A stretch of 64,000 nucleotides of DNA, taken from assembly GCA_002478765.1 (NCBI GenBank), contig DLQO01000002.1:23560-87559 (forward strand). The letters are read 5' to 3'. This DNA is from Flavobacteriales bacterium UBA7430. Lineage in GTDB: Bacteria; Bacteroidota; Bacteroidia; Flavobacteriales; UBA7430. This document shows, one piece after another, positions 40,732-48,071 of this stretch (within the stretch, counting starts at the first letter, position 1; each line of letters starts with the position of its first letter). A program made the position numbers and the translations under genes. Below the pieces are notes generated by a model. It was not told where the DNA came from, did no database searches, and saw only the letters and a program-made list of their open reading frames with translations.

Positions 40732-41508
40732 ATGTCAACAAAAACAAAAATATATTTCGCTTCGGACTTTCACTTAGGGGCACCGAATCACTCCGAAAGT
40801 GTTGAGAGAGAAAAGAAAATTATTTCTTGGCTCAATCGTATTGAAAAAGATGCTCAAGCGATTTATTTAGTTGGAGATATTTTTGATGTGTGGTATGAAT
40901 GGAAACACATAATTCCAAAAGGATACGTTCGTTTATTAGGAAAGTTAGCCGAAATATGTGATTCAGGAATTCCCATACATTTCTTTACAGGAAACCATGA
41001 CTTGTGGACATTTGGTTATCTTGAAAAAGAAATTGGACTCCAAGTTCACAGACATCCTATACAAATAGAGCTACAAGGGAGAAAATTATATGTAGGCCAT
41101 GGAGACGGCTTGGGACCGGGAGATAAAAAGTACAAGCTGCTCAAGAAAGTGTTCACAAGTAAAATATGTCAATGGTTTTTTTCTAGACTTCACCCAAACG
41201 TCTCTTTTGCGCTGGCTAACTATTTCTCTAGCTCCAGTAGGATCTCAAAATCTAGCGCTGACGAACAATTTAAGGGTGAAGACGAAGAGTGGCTCTTTCA
41301 ATACTCAAAAGAAATGTTAGCTTCTAAACATTTCGACTATTTCATTTTTGGTCACCGACACCTCCCCCTCGACATTGATCTGTCAAAAAAAAGTAAATAC
41401 ATCAATCTCGGTGAGTGGATCCATTACAATTCATTTGCTGTTTTAGAAAACGGAAATCTAGACCTACAGTTCTTCGAATCGTCCTTTTCAAAAGCCATTA
41501 ACAAGTAG
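40732..41508 (+). CDS. lpxH: UDP-2,3-diacylglucosamine pyrophosphatase (LpxH-like)
   Basis: A calcineurin-type metallophosphatase; LpxH cleaves UDP-2,3-diacylglucosamine to lipid X in lipid A synthesis. Metal-ligand motifs in order are SDFHLGAPN, VGDIFDVWYEW, TGNHDLW, YVGHGDG and FGHRH. Length 258 is similar to E. coli LpxH (240). The start codon follows the previous stop directly. LpxH and the related LpxH2-type family are hard to separate by eye; lpxK nearby supports the assignment. Confidence 0.88.
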   Translation: MSTKTKIYFASDFHLGAPNHSESVEREKKIISWLNRIEKDAQAIYLVGDIFDVWYEWKHIIPKGYVRLLGKLAEICDSGIPIHFFTGNHDLWTFGYLEKEIGLQVHRHPIQIELQGRKLYVGHGDGLGPGDKKYKLLKKVFTSKICQWFFSRLHPNVSFALANYFSSSSRISKSSADEQFKGEDEEWLFQYSKEMLASKHFDYFIFGHRHLPLDIDLSKKSKYINLGEWIHYNSFAVLENGNLDLQFFESSFSKAINK

Positions 41509-41528
41509 TAAACCTAATACGGCGCCCA

Positions 41529-42515
41529 TTAATGATCGAGCTTAAGTATCAAATCCGCCAAACGATTTGAATACCCCATCTCATTATCGTACCAAGAAAC
41601 AATTTTAACCATTTTGCCGAGTACCGATGTGAGTTGAGCATCAAAAAGACAGGACGCCGAATTCCCTAATACATCAGCAGATACGATAGGGTCTTCAGTG
41701 AATGCCACAATGCCTCTGTGTGAGCCCTTAGAAGCGTCAAAAAAAACTTGATTGACTTCTTCAATGGTGCAATCTTTTTTCACTATGAATGTAATGTCAG
41801 TGAGTGATCCGTTGGGAACGGGGACGCGCATCCCGCAACCTCCGATTTCTAAATGCGGAAATATCTTTGTAATAGCCTTTGCAGCTCCAGTCGTTGTGGG
41901 AATGATCGATAAAGCTCCCGCTCGAGCTCTCCTGAGATCTTTATGAGGTGTGTCTTGTAAATTTTGATCTTTTGTGTAAGAATGTATGGTGGTAATGTAG
42001 GACTGCTCAACACCAAAATGCTCATCGATTAACTGAACCATTGGAGCGGCACAGTTGGTTGTGCATGATGCATTCGACAAAATAACATCTTGTTTTGTAA
42101 GTAAGTGATCATTTACGCCAAGGACAACCATCTTCACATCATCTCCTTTAGGTGAAGCGGAAAGAATAACCTTTTTGGCTCCGGCAGCGATGTGTTTTTG
42201 CAAATCCGATTTTATCAAAAACTTACCTGTTGACTCAATAACCACATCACAATCTGCCCAGGATAAATGATCTAAATCAGCCTCATGAGTTAAGCTTACA
42301 GGTCTGTCATCTATCATCATGCATTGGCCAGATGATTTGATTTCTGCATCAAAAATCCCATGGACGGAATCGTATTTCAATAAGTGGGTCAAGGATTTGG
42401 GGTCTGCAACATCATTTATAGCGACAACTTCCATACCCATGCGCTCATGAATGACGCGAAATACAGTTCTACCTATTCGCCCGAAACCATTGATACCAAT
42501 TCGAATCTTTTTCAT
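41529..42515 (-). CDS. gap: Glyceraldehyde-3-phosphate dehydrogenase
   Basis: It oxidises glyceraldehyde 3-phosphate to 1,3-bisphosphoglycerate. The NAD-binding fold starts with RIGINGFGRIGRTVFRV and has Asp in AINDVAD, which fits NAD specificity. The catalytic Cys is in SNASCTTNCAAPM, with the partner His in HSYTKDQ, and the end reads SWYDNEMGYSNRLADLI. At 328 residues it is slightly short of the usual 333-336 but complete. Its start lies just after the lipA terminator, so it probably has its own promoter. Confidence 0.97.
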   Translation of the reverse strand: MKKIRIGINGFGRIGRTVFRVIHERMGMEVVAINDVADPKSLTHLLKYDSVHGIFDAEIKSSGQCMMIDDRPVSLTHEADLDHLSWADCDVVIESTGKFLIKSDLQKHIAAGAKKVILSASPKGDDVKMVVLGVNDHLLTKQDVILSNASCTTNCAAPMVQLIDEHFGVEQSYITTIHSYTKDQNLQDTPHKDLRRARAGALSIIPTTTGAAKAITKIFPHLEIGGCGMRVPVPNGSLTDITFIVKKDCTIEEVNQVFFDASKGSHRGIVAFTEDPIVSADVLGNSASCLFDAQLTSVLGKMVKIVSWYDNEMGYSNRLADLILKLDH

Positions 42516-42524
42516 AATTACAAG

Positions 42525-42550
42525 CTAAAAAAAGAGGCTGTTGCCTCTTT
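42525..42550 (-). terminator. Terminator after lipA
   Basis: A hairpin AAAGAGGC/GCCTCTTT with TGTT loop, followed on the minus strand by a U run, begins right after the lipA stop and separates it from gap. Confidence 0.88.
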
Positions 42551-42551
42551 G

Positions 42552-43427
42552 TTACTTTAGATGTTTTTCTGCTTTGTATGAAGACCTGACTAGTGGGCCA
42601 CTTTCTACATACTGAATACCTAATTCTAAACCTATTTCTTTATACTTCTCAAACTGTTCAGGGCTGACAAATTCCTTTACTGGAAGATGCTTAGGAGTAG
42701 GCTGAAGGTACTGGCCAAGCGTTAAGACATCTAAACCTACTGCAACTAAATCTCTCATAGCTTCAATAACTTCATCTTCTGTCTCACCCAAACCAAGCAT
42801 AATTCCTGTCTTAGTTCGCATCCCTCCTTGCTTAAGATACTTTAACACGTCTAAAGATCTTTCATATCGTGCTTGTATTCGTACGGAACGAGTTAATCTC
42901 TTGACTGTTTCCATATTGTGAGACACAACCTCAGGTGCCACATCAATAATGCGTTGAATCTGAGACTCAATACCTTTAAAATCGGGTATTAGCGTTTCCA
43001 TAGTTGTATTTGGACTCACCCTACGAACAGCTTTAACTGTATCAGCCCATATGATAGATCCCCCATCTTTCAAATCATCACGATCTACAGAGGTAATTAC
43101 AGCATGCTTGACTTCCATTAATTTCACAGATCTGGCAACTCTTTCAGGCTCAGACCAATCTACAGCCAAAGGTTTTCCTGTAGCTACAGCGCAAAAACCA
43201 CATGAGCGGGTACATACATTTCCCAAGATCATAAACGTTGCAGTACCGGCACCCCAACACTCACCCATGTTAGGGCAATTTCCACTTTCGCAAATGGTAT
43301 GAAGCTTGTGGTCTGATACTAACTTACGAACTTTCTTGTAGCTCTTACCCGTAGGAAGTTTAACACGCAGCCACTTCGGTTTCGCTTGGTACTTTTCTTT
43401 TTTTTCTATCGTTGTATCTGTTGCCAT
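42552..43427 (-). CDS. lipA: Lipoyl synthase
   Basis: A radical SAM enzyme that inserts two sulfurs into protein-bound octanoyl groups. The auxiliary cluster Cys set is seen in [12 protein letters not shown], the SAM-cluster motif in CTRSCGFC, and the C-terminal serine ligand region in [14 protein letters not shown] place the start at the ATG at 43427 (MATDTT); an in-frame ATG at 43457 would add ten residues read from an unusual GGGGC/GCCCC inverted repeat. The lipoate partner lipB is not in the window. It follows ytxJ on the same strand. Confidence 0.96.
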   Translation of the reverse strand: MATDTTIEKKEKYQAKPKWLRVKLPTGKSYKKVRKLVSDHKLHTICESGNCPNMGECWGAGTATFMILGNVCTRSCGFCAVATGKPLAVDWSEPERVARSVKLMEVKHAVITSVDRDDLKDGGSIIWADTVKAVRRVSPNTTMETLIPDFKGIESQIQRIIDVAPEVVSHNMETVKRLTRSVRIQARYERSLDVLKYLKQGGMRTKTGIMLGLGETEDEVIEAMRDLVAVGLDVLTLGQYLQPTPKHLPVKEFVSPEQFEKYKEIGLELGIQYVESGPLVRSSYKAEKHLK

Positions 43428-43467
43428 TTTGACGAATTCACACGGGGCAAGCCCCATCTTCTAACAC

Positions 43468-43788
43468 TTAAATATTTTCCTTTAAATCATCCAAATCAAT
43501 TGCATTGTGCGAAGCGTTATATGTACAGCTTCCATTTTGAATAAGCATCAATTGTGGTGATTGATGAACTACATTAAAATCAGCAGCAAGCTGATTGGAA
43601 ATAGATTTATATTTTATCAAATCGAGATAAAACACCTGCACATCATTTAGATCAAAGCTTCTTTCAAAACGGCTTTTTGCCATACTTGAAATAGAACATC
43701 GTGTGCTGTGTTTGAATACCAAAAAGGGCGCTGACGCCTTTATTGCATTATTTATTTGAGAATAATCTTCGAGTACGACCCAATCCAT
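43468..43788 (-). CDS. ytxJ: YtxJ-family monothiol protein (bacilliredoxin-like)
   Basis: A 106-residue thioredoxin-fold protein with one redox Cys (31) in FKHSTRCSISSMAKSRF and the conserved HQSPQLMLIQNG. This is the YtxJ family, proposed to serve bacillithiol redox chemistry; bacillithiol is known in some Bacteroidota. The start codon follows the stop of the 39-residue gene directly, so they are translationally coupled. No bacillithiol synthesis gene is in the window. Confidence 0.9.
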   Translation of the reverse strand: MDWVVLEDYSQINNAIKASAPFLVFKHSTRCSISSMAKSRFERSFDLNDVQVFYLDLIKYKSISNQLAADFNVVHQSPQLMLIQNGSCTYNASHNAIDLDDLKENI

Positions 43789-43908
43789 TTAGGAATTTGT
43801 TTGCGGAGCCTCAATCGCTGCCACGCCCGGACAACTGGCTGTTACACAACACGACTGAGCTGAAATTGCCACAGCGATTAATGCGGTAATGAATAAAATC
43901 TTTTTCAT
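43789..43908 (-). CDS. 39-residue exported Cys-containing peptide, unknown
   Basis: A short gene of 39 codons read on the minus strand from the ATG at 43906-43908. The product begins MKKILFITALIAVAISAQ, a clear export signal, and continues SCCVTASCPGVAAIEAPQTNS, with three cysteines. It could be a small lipoprotein (no ideal lipobox) or a secreted peptide. The stop TAA is immediately followed by the ATG of ytxJ, and a TATTTTTG box lies 21 bases upstream. The regular signal sequence and coupling make this unlikely to be chance. Confidence 0.7.
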   Translation of the reverse strand: MKKILFITALIAVAISAQSCCVTASCPGVAAIEAPQTNS

Positions 43909-43929
43909 ATTATCAGTTTTATTAGTTTG

Positions 43930-43937
43930 CAAAAATA
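43930..43937 (-). promoter_or_regulatory. -7 box of the short-peptide/ytxJ operon
   Basis: TATTTTTG on the minus strand fits TAnnTTTG, 21 bases before the start of the 39-residue gene. No good -33 element. Confidence 0.5.
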
Positions 43938-44035
43938 CTAAAAATTAATCCAAGAAAAACATTGACAACTTGCATCCATGGTAATTTGCTGAAGTATTTA
44001 TTTAAAGATTCATAAAATTCAATAATTAAATCTCT

Positions 44036-44043
44036 TATTTTTG
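44036..44043 (+). promoter_or_regulatory. -7 box of ung
   Basis: TATTTTTG lies four bases before the ung ATG, so a transcript would begin at or near the start codon. No TTG at the expected distance. Confidence 0.5.
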
Positions 44044-44047
44044 ATTC

Positions 44048-44749
44048 ATGCATGAAAACATAATCGATTCTTGGAAAAGTCACCTGAAATATGAGTTTGA
44101 GAAAGACTATTTTAAAAAACTCGCTGGATTTTTAATGAGGGAGCGAAACAAGTACGATGTATTCCCTCCGGAGAAGCAAACTTTTGCTGCTCTTAATCAA
44201 ACAAAAATTGAAGAAATAAAAGTGGTTATTATAGGGCAAGACCCCTACCACAACATCGGACAAGCAAACGGATTGAGTTTTTCTGTGACCCAAGGGGTTA
44301 AACTCCCTCCTTCTTTGCGGAACATATTTATAGAACTACGAGATGATATTGGAGGAGACACTCCAAAGAGTGGTGATTTAAAAAAATGGGCAGAACAAGG
44401 GGTTTTACTTCTGAATGCAACACTTAGTGTAAGAGCTCATGAGGCGGCTTCTCACCAAAAAAAAGGTTGGGAGATATTTACAGATAAAATCATTCATCTG
44501 ATTTCCCAAAAGTGTAAAAATGTAGTGTTTATTTTATGGGGGAGTTTTGCGCAAAAAAAAATCAAAATTATTGATGATAAAAAACATTTCATCATAAAGT
44601 CTGTTCACCCATCCCCTTTTTCAGCAAGAAATGGATTCTTTGGGTCCAAACCTTTTTCTAAATGCAATGAATACTTAACTTCGGTGAACAAAGAAACCAT
44701 CGATTGGAAAACAATCGACGATTGTCATCAATTGTCAATCTTAGATTAG
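44048..44749 (+). CDS. ung: Uracil-DNA glycosylase, family 1
   Basis: It removes uracil from DNA to start base-excision repair. The five family 1 motifs are visible: GQDPYHNIGQANGLSFSV (water-activating Asp), LLLNATLSVRAHEAASHQKKGWE, VVFILWGSFAQKK, and the minor-groove loop HPSPFSARNGFFGS with its His. At 233 residues it is the normal length. It is followed by rmuC and rlmB on the same strand. Confidence 0.98.
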   Translation: MHENIIDSWKSHLKYEFEKDYFKKLAGFLMRERNKYDVFPPEKQTFAALNQTKIEEIKVVIIGQDPYHNIGQANGLSFSVTQGVKLPPSLRNIFIELRDDIGGDTPKSGDLKKWAEQGVLLLNATLSVRAHEAASHQKKGWEIFTDKIIHLISQKCKNVVFILWGSFAQKKIKIIDDKKHFIIKSVHPSPFSARNGFFGSKPFSKCNEYLTSVNKETIDWKTIDDCHQLSILD

Positions 44750-44770
44750 ATTTTTGAACAAAAAATAAAT

Positions 44771-46093
44771 ATGGAAATACTCAACTTACTTATAGGATTG
44801 TTTACGGGTGTCAGCATTGGTATTTTATACAGTAAAAATAAAGCCTCAAAAAGCACCAATCAAATCGACTTGAGCAACTACGTTTCAAAAGATCTTTTCG
44901 CCGCTGAAAAAGAGCGATCTGATAAGCTAGAGGAGTCAAATCGTGAAAAAGAAGAAGTTATAGGCAATTTAAAAGCCGATGTCTCTTCTAAAAAAACACT
45001 CATTGAAACTCTAAATTTGAGAATAGAAGAGGAGCGTAAACGATTGATTGAGCAACAAGAACAGTTGCAAACACAATTCGAAAATATGGCTAATCAGATT
45101 CTAGAAAAGAAATCAGAAAAATTTGCTGAGCAGAATCAAAAAAATATTGATCAAATTCTAAAACCTCTCGGAGAAAAAATAAAAAGTTTTGAGAATAGTG
45201 TTAACGACAAATATTTAAAAGATCAAACAAGTAGAGCGGGGCTTGCTACTCAAATAAAAATGCTCCAAGAGGCCAATCAAAAAATCAGTCAAGACGCCAT
45301 AAACCTTACCAAAGCATTGAAAGGCGATTCAAAAATTCAAGGGGATTGGGGTGAATTGCAACTGGAAGTTTTACTAGAAAAATCTGGTCTCAACAAGGGA
45401 ATACACTTTCAAACACAAAACTCAATGAAAGATGAGGACGGAAATGACAAACGTCCCGATTGTATTATCGATTTACCTGATGACAAAAATTTAATTATTG
45501 ATTCCAAGGTTTCTTTAACAGCCTATGAACAATACATGAATTCTGAAAACGACATTCAAAAACAGGATTCACTGAAACAACATCTGGAAAGCATTAAAAA
45601 ACACATCAAGGATTTGGCGGGGAAAGACTACCCTAATCTATACAGCATCAACGCACCCGATTACGTTTTAATGTTTGTTCCCGTTGAGCCCGCTTTGAGC
45701 ACTGCACTTCAAGAAGACCCAGAAATATTTAATCTCGGGCTTAATAAAAACATCATTTTGGTTAGCACATCCACATTGATGGCTACAATGCGAACGGTTT
45801 CATTCATTTGGCAACAAGAAAATCAAAAGAAAAATGTCCTTGAAATCGCCAGACAATCCGGAGCCCTCTATGAAAAATTCACAGGGTTTACAACAGACCT
45901 AGAGAGCGTTGGGAAAGCAATAGAGCAAGCAAACAAAAAATATGAAGCAGCTCACAGCAAATTAGTCAACGGTAGAGGTAATTTGATTAAAAGCGTTCAA
46001 AAAATCAAACTACTCGGAGCGAAAACCAATAAAAGTATTTCTCAAGATCTGCTTGACAAATCAGACATGGAGTACCTCCCGGAAAGCGAATAA
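44771..46093 (+). CDS. rmuC: DNA recombination protein RmuC
   Basis: A family linked to limiting inversions at short inverted repeats in E. coli and with a nuclease-like fold. The N-terminal hydrophobic helix (MEILNLLIGLFTGVSIGILY) anchors it; a coiled coil covers about 45-175. The RmuC core shows GDWGELQLEVLLEKSGL, KRPDCIIDLPDDKNLIIDSKVSLTAYE and IKDLAGKDYPNL. Length 440 is usual. It lies between ung and rlmB, 21 bases after ung. Confidence 0.94.
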   Translation: MEILNLLIGLFTGVSIGILYSKNKASKSTNQIDLSNYVSKDLFAAEKERSDKLEESNREKEEVIGNLKADVSSKKTLIETLNLRIEEERKRLIEQQEQLQTQFENMANQILEKKSEKFAEQNQKNIDQILKPLGEKIKSFENSVNDKYLKDQTSRAGLATQIKMLQEANQKISQDAINLTKALKGDSKIQGDWGELQLEVLLEKSGLNKGIHFQTQNSMKDEDGNDKRPDCIIDLPDDKNLIIDSKVSLTAYEQYMNSENDIQKQDSLKQHLESIKKHIKDLAGKDYPNLYSINAPDYVLMFVPVEPALSTALQEDPEIFNLGLNKNIILVSTSTLMATMRTVSFIWQQENQKKNVLEIARQSGALYEKFTGFTTDLESVGKAIEQANKKYEAAHSKLVNGRGNLIKSVQKIKLLGAKTNKSISQDLLDKSDMEYLPESE

Positions 46094-46096
46094 TTG

Positions 46097-46104
46097 TATT
46101 TTTG
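46097..46104 (+). promoter_or_regulatory. -7 box of rlmB
   Basis: TATTTTTG lies between the rmuC stop and the rlmB ATG, six bases upstream of the ATG, so the transcript would be leaderless or nearly so. Confidence 0.5.
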
Positions 46105-46110
46105 CTGCTT

Positions 46111-46869
46111 ATGAAAAAAGATCCACTACAAAAAAGCTTAGAGGTTTTCGGCTTACACCCAATCATGGAAGCTGTAAGAGCGGGGAAAGAATTCGATAAG
46201 ATTTTCATGCAAAAAGGTTTACATGGAGAACTTGCAATGGAACTTCGAGCACTGCTTAAAGAGCACAACATGGTCTTCAAAGCCGTCCCTATTGAAAAGC
46301 TTAATCGACTCACTCGTAAAAACCATCAAGGTGTTTTTGCTTTCATTTCTCCCGTAAACTTCTACAATTTAGGAGATGTGCTGATGGATACTTTTGAAAA
46401 AGGTAAATCCCCATTGTTCCTCATGCTCGATAGAATTACAGATGTTCGAAATTTTGGAGCCATTGCCCGAACGGCAGAATGTTGTGGTGTTGATGCTATT
46501 ATTTTACCCAAAGTAGGTGGCGCTCAGCTTAATTCTGATGCTATAAAGACCTCTGCTGGAGCGCTCATGAACATCCCAATCTGTAGAGAACAGAACCTAC
46601 ACCACAGCTTAAAATACCTAAAGAAAAGTGGTTTAAAAGTGATTGCGTGTACAGAACAAAGTAATACGAACCTATACGAAATACCGTTTACAGACCCTGC
46701 AGTCATTGTCATGGGATCAGAAGAGGATGGAGTATCAGAAGAAATTATAGAACTTGCAGACGTAAAAACTCGAATTCCAATGTTTGGTAAAACCGAATCG
46801 CTAAATGTTTCTGTCGCAAGTGCAGTAATTCTCTATGAAGCTATTCGCCAGAGACAACTAGAAAGCTAA
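46111..46869 (+). CDS. rlmB: SpoU/TrmH-family rRNA 2'-O-methyltransferase (RlmB-like)
   Basis: It methylates a ribose in 23S rRNA (G2251 in E. coli). The N-terminal substrate-binding domain (1-80) has VFGLHPIMEAVRAGKEFDKIF; the SPOUT knot has LDRITDVRNFGAIARTAECCGVDAI, VMGSEEDGVSEEI and the final LNVSVASAVILYEAIRQRQ. The start is the ATG at 46111; the open frame reaches a TTG codon three codons upstream. It is 252 residues. The stop overlaps the nitric oxide synthase stop on the other strand by two bases. The exact target nucleotide within the family is inferred. Confidence 0.92.
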   Translation: MKKDPLQKSLEVFGLHPIMEAVRAGKEFDKIFMQKGLHGELAMELRALLKEHNMVFKAVPIEKLNRLTRKNHQGVFAFISPVNFYNLGDVLMDTFEKGKSPLFLMLDRITDVRNFGAIARTAECCGVDAIILPKVGGAQLNSDAIKTSAGALMNIPICREQNLHHSLKYLKKSGLKVIACTEQSNTNLYEIPFTDPAVIVMGSEEDGVSEEIIELADVKTRIPMFGKTESLNVSVASAVILYEAIRQRQLES

Positions 46870-47942
46870 TCCCAAATCGTTTCTTGATAGAAATAGTTTG
46901 GACTTAAAACAACATCTTCCATTTCGGTATGAAAAACCTGGGTCGTGGATCCCGAAGTTGGAGGCACAATCCATGCCCAATCTGCGGTAACATCTCTACC
47001 CTCCTTTGCTTCTTGACGCATGAACTGCATAAACTGCTTGGAAGCGGAATGGTGATCAATAATTTTAACACCCGCCTTCCGAAATGAATACAATACAGCC
47101 TGATTTAACTCTACCAGGGCACGATCCTTCCACAAAGAATTCTTATCTCGAATATCCAAACCCATTTGTTTCGCAACCTCAGGAAGTAAATTGTAGCGAG
47201 CCTCGTCGGCTAAATTTCGCGACCCTATTTCAGTACCCATATACCATCCGTTAAATGGAGAAGCCATAAACTCAATCCCACCTATCTCAAGCGTCATGTT
47301 AGAAATTATTGGCGTTGAATACCATTTTAACTTTAAATCGCTGATCGCATTAATATTGGGATGTTCAATGGATACAAGTGATATCAGGTTTGAGGGAACT
47401 TCCTTCCACTCCATCGGTTTCCCTTCTTTATAAATTACGATGGGCAAAACATCAAAGGCTCCCATTTTTGGCTTCCATCCGAGTTTCACACACTCTTCGG
47501 TAAACCTCAAGTGCTTAGGGTCACCAATAATAGATCCGTCTTTCTGCTTGTAAGCTGCGAAACCTAAAAGTTGTGGATTCATTATTCGAATCCCTTTCTG
47601 CGCATTGAATACACTAATCGTGGATCGAATATTTCCCCCATTGTAAGCAAAATTAATATGCTCAAACAATGCCTCGAATAAATCGTCTGTCGATTCCAAA
47701 GAACGTTTATCTAAAACCTCCATGGATCGCCAAAACAGACGCCCAATACATTTATTTGAATTCCTCCACGCCACCTTAGTCCCGTAATCCAACTCAAAAC
47801 CCAAGAGCTCGTAAGTACCGTATTTACTTATTGAATTTTCAACTTCAGACCAACGCTCATCAAACAAATCTTGTTTGTTTAATTCATGGTAGCACAAGGT
47901 TAGATATGATTTCGCTTTTTCTCTGAGGGTAGATTGTGTCAT
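46866..47942 (-). CDS. nos: Nitric oxide synthase oxygenase
   Basis: It makes nitric oxide from L-arginine using heme and pterin. The 358-residue product aligns by eye along its length with Bacillus NOS (363 residues). The heme-thiolate Cys lies in AWRNSNKCIGRLFW, the arginine-binding Glu in NGWYMGTEIGSRNLADE, the pterin-side Trp in ADWAWIVPP, and the end reads LSPNYFYQ. There is no reductase domain, so electrons must come from host flavoproteins. The ATG at 47942 is taken as start (a GTG one codon earlier also fits). It converges on rlmB with overlapping stops. NOS is sparsely spread in Bacteroidota. Confidence 0.96.
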   Translation of the reverse strand: MTQSTLREKAKSYLTLCYHELNKQDLFDERWSEVENSISKYGTYELLGFELDYGTKVAWRNSNKCIGRLFWRSMEVLDKRSLESTDDLFEALFEHINFAYNGGNIRSTISVFNAQKGIRIMNPQLLGFAAYKQKDGSIIGDPKHLRFTEECVKLGWKPKMGAFDVLPIVIYKEGKPMEWKEVPSNLISLVSIEHPNINAISDLKLKWYSTPIISNMTLEIGGIEFMASPFNGWYMGTEIGSRNLADEARYNLLPEVAKQMGLDIRDKNSLWKDRALVELNQAVLYSFRKAGVKIIDHHSASKQFMQFMRQEAKEGRDVTADWAWIVPPTSGSTTQVFHTEMEDVVLSPNYFYQETIWD

Positions 47943-47949
47943 CACAAAA

Positions 47950-47957
47950 CAAAAATA
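47950..47957 (-). promoter_or_regulatory. -7 box of the nitric oxide synthase gene
   Basis: TATTTTTG on the minus strand lies seven bases from the start ATG. It would give the gene its own, almost leaderless transcript; the -33 element is not clear. Confidence 0.5.
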
Positions 47958-48071
47958 TAAATTTTAAAAATTAGATTTTGGACCTAAGTCAAAATAAAAC
48001 CTACTGAAACCAATCATAAATACATCCTATGAACCAATTACACTATAGAGGCAATAAGCTTTAGTCGTTAA

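Noticed and set aside
43444..43455. GGGGC-AA-GCCCC inverted repeat near the lipA start
   Set aside because: A two-base loop is too tight and no U tract follows, so I do not call it a terminator. It may mean only that the upstream ATG of lipA is not used.
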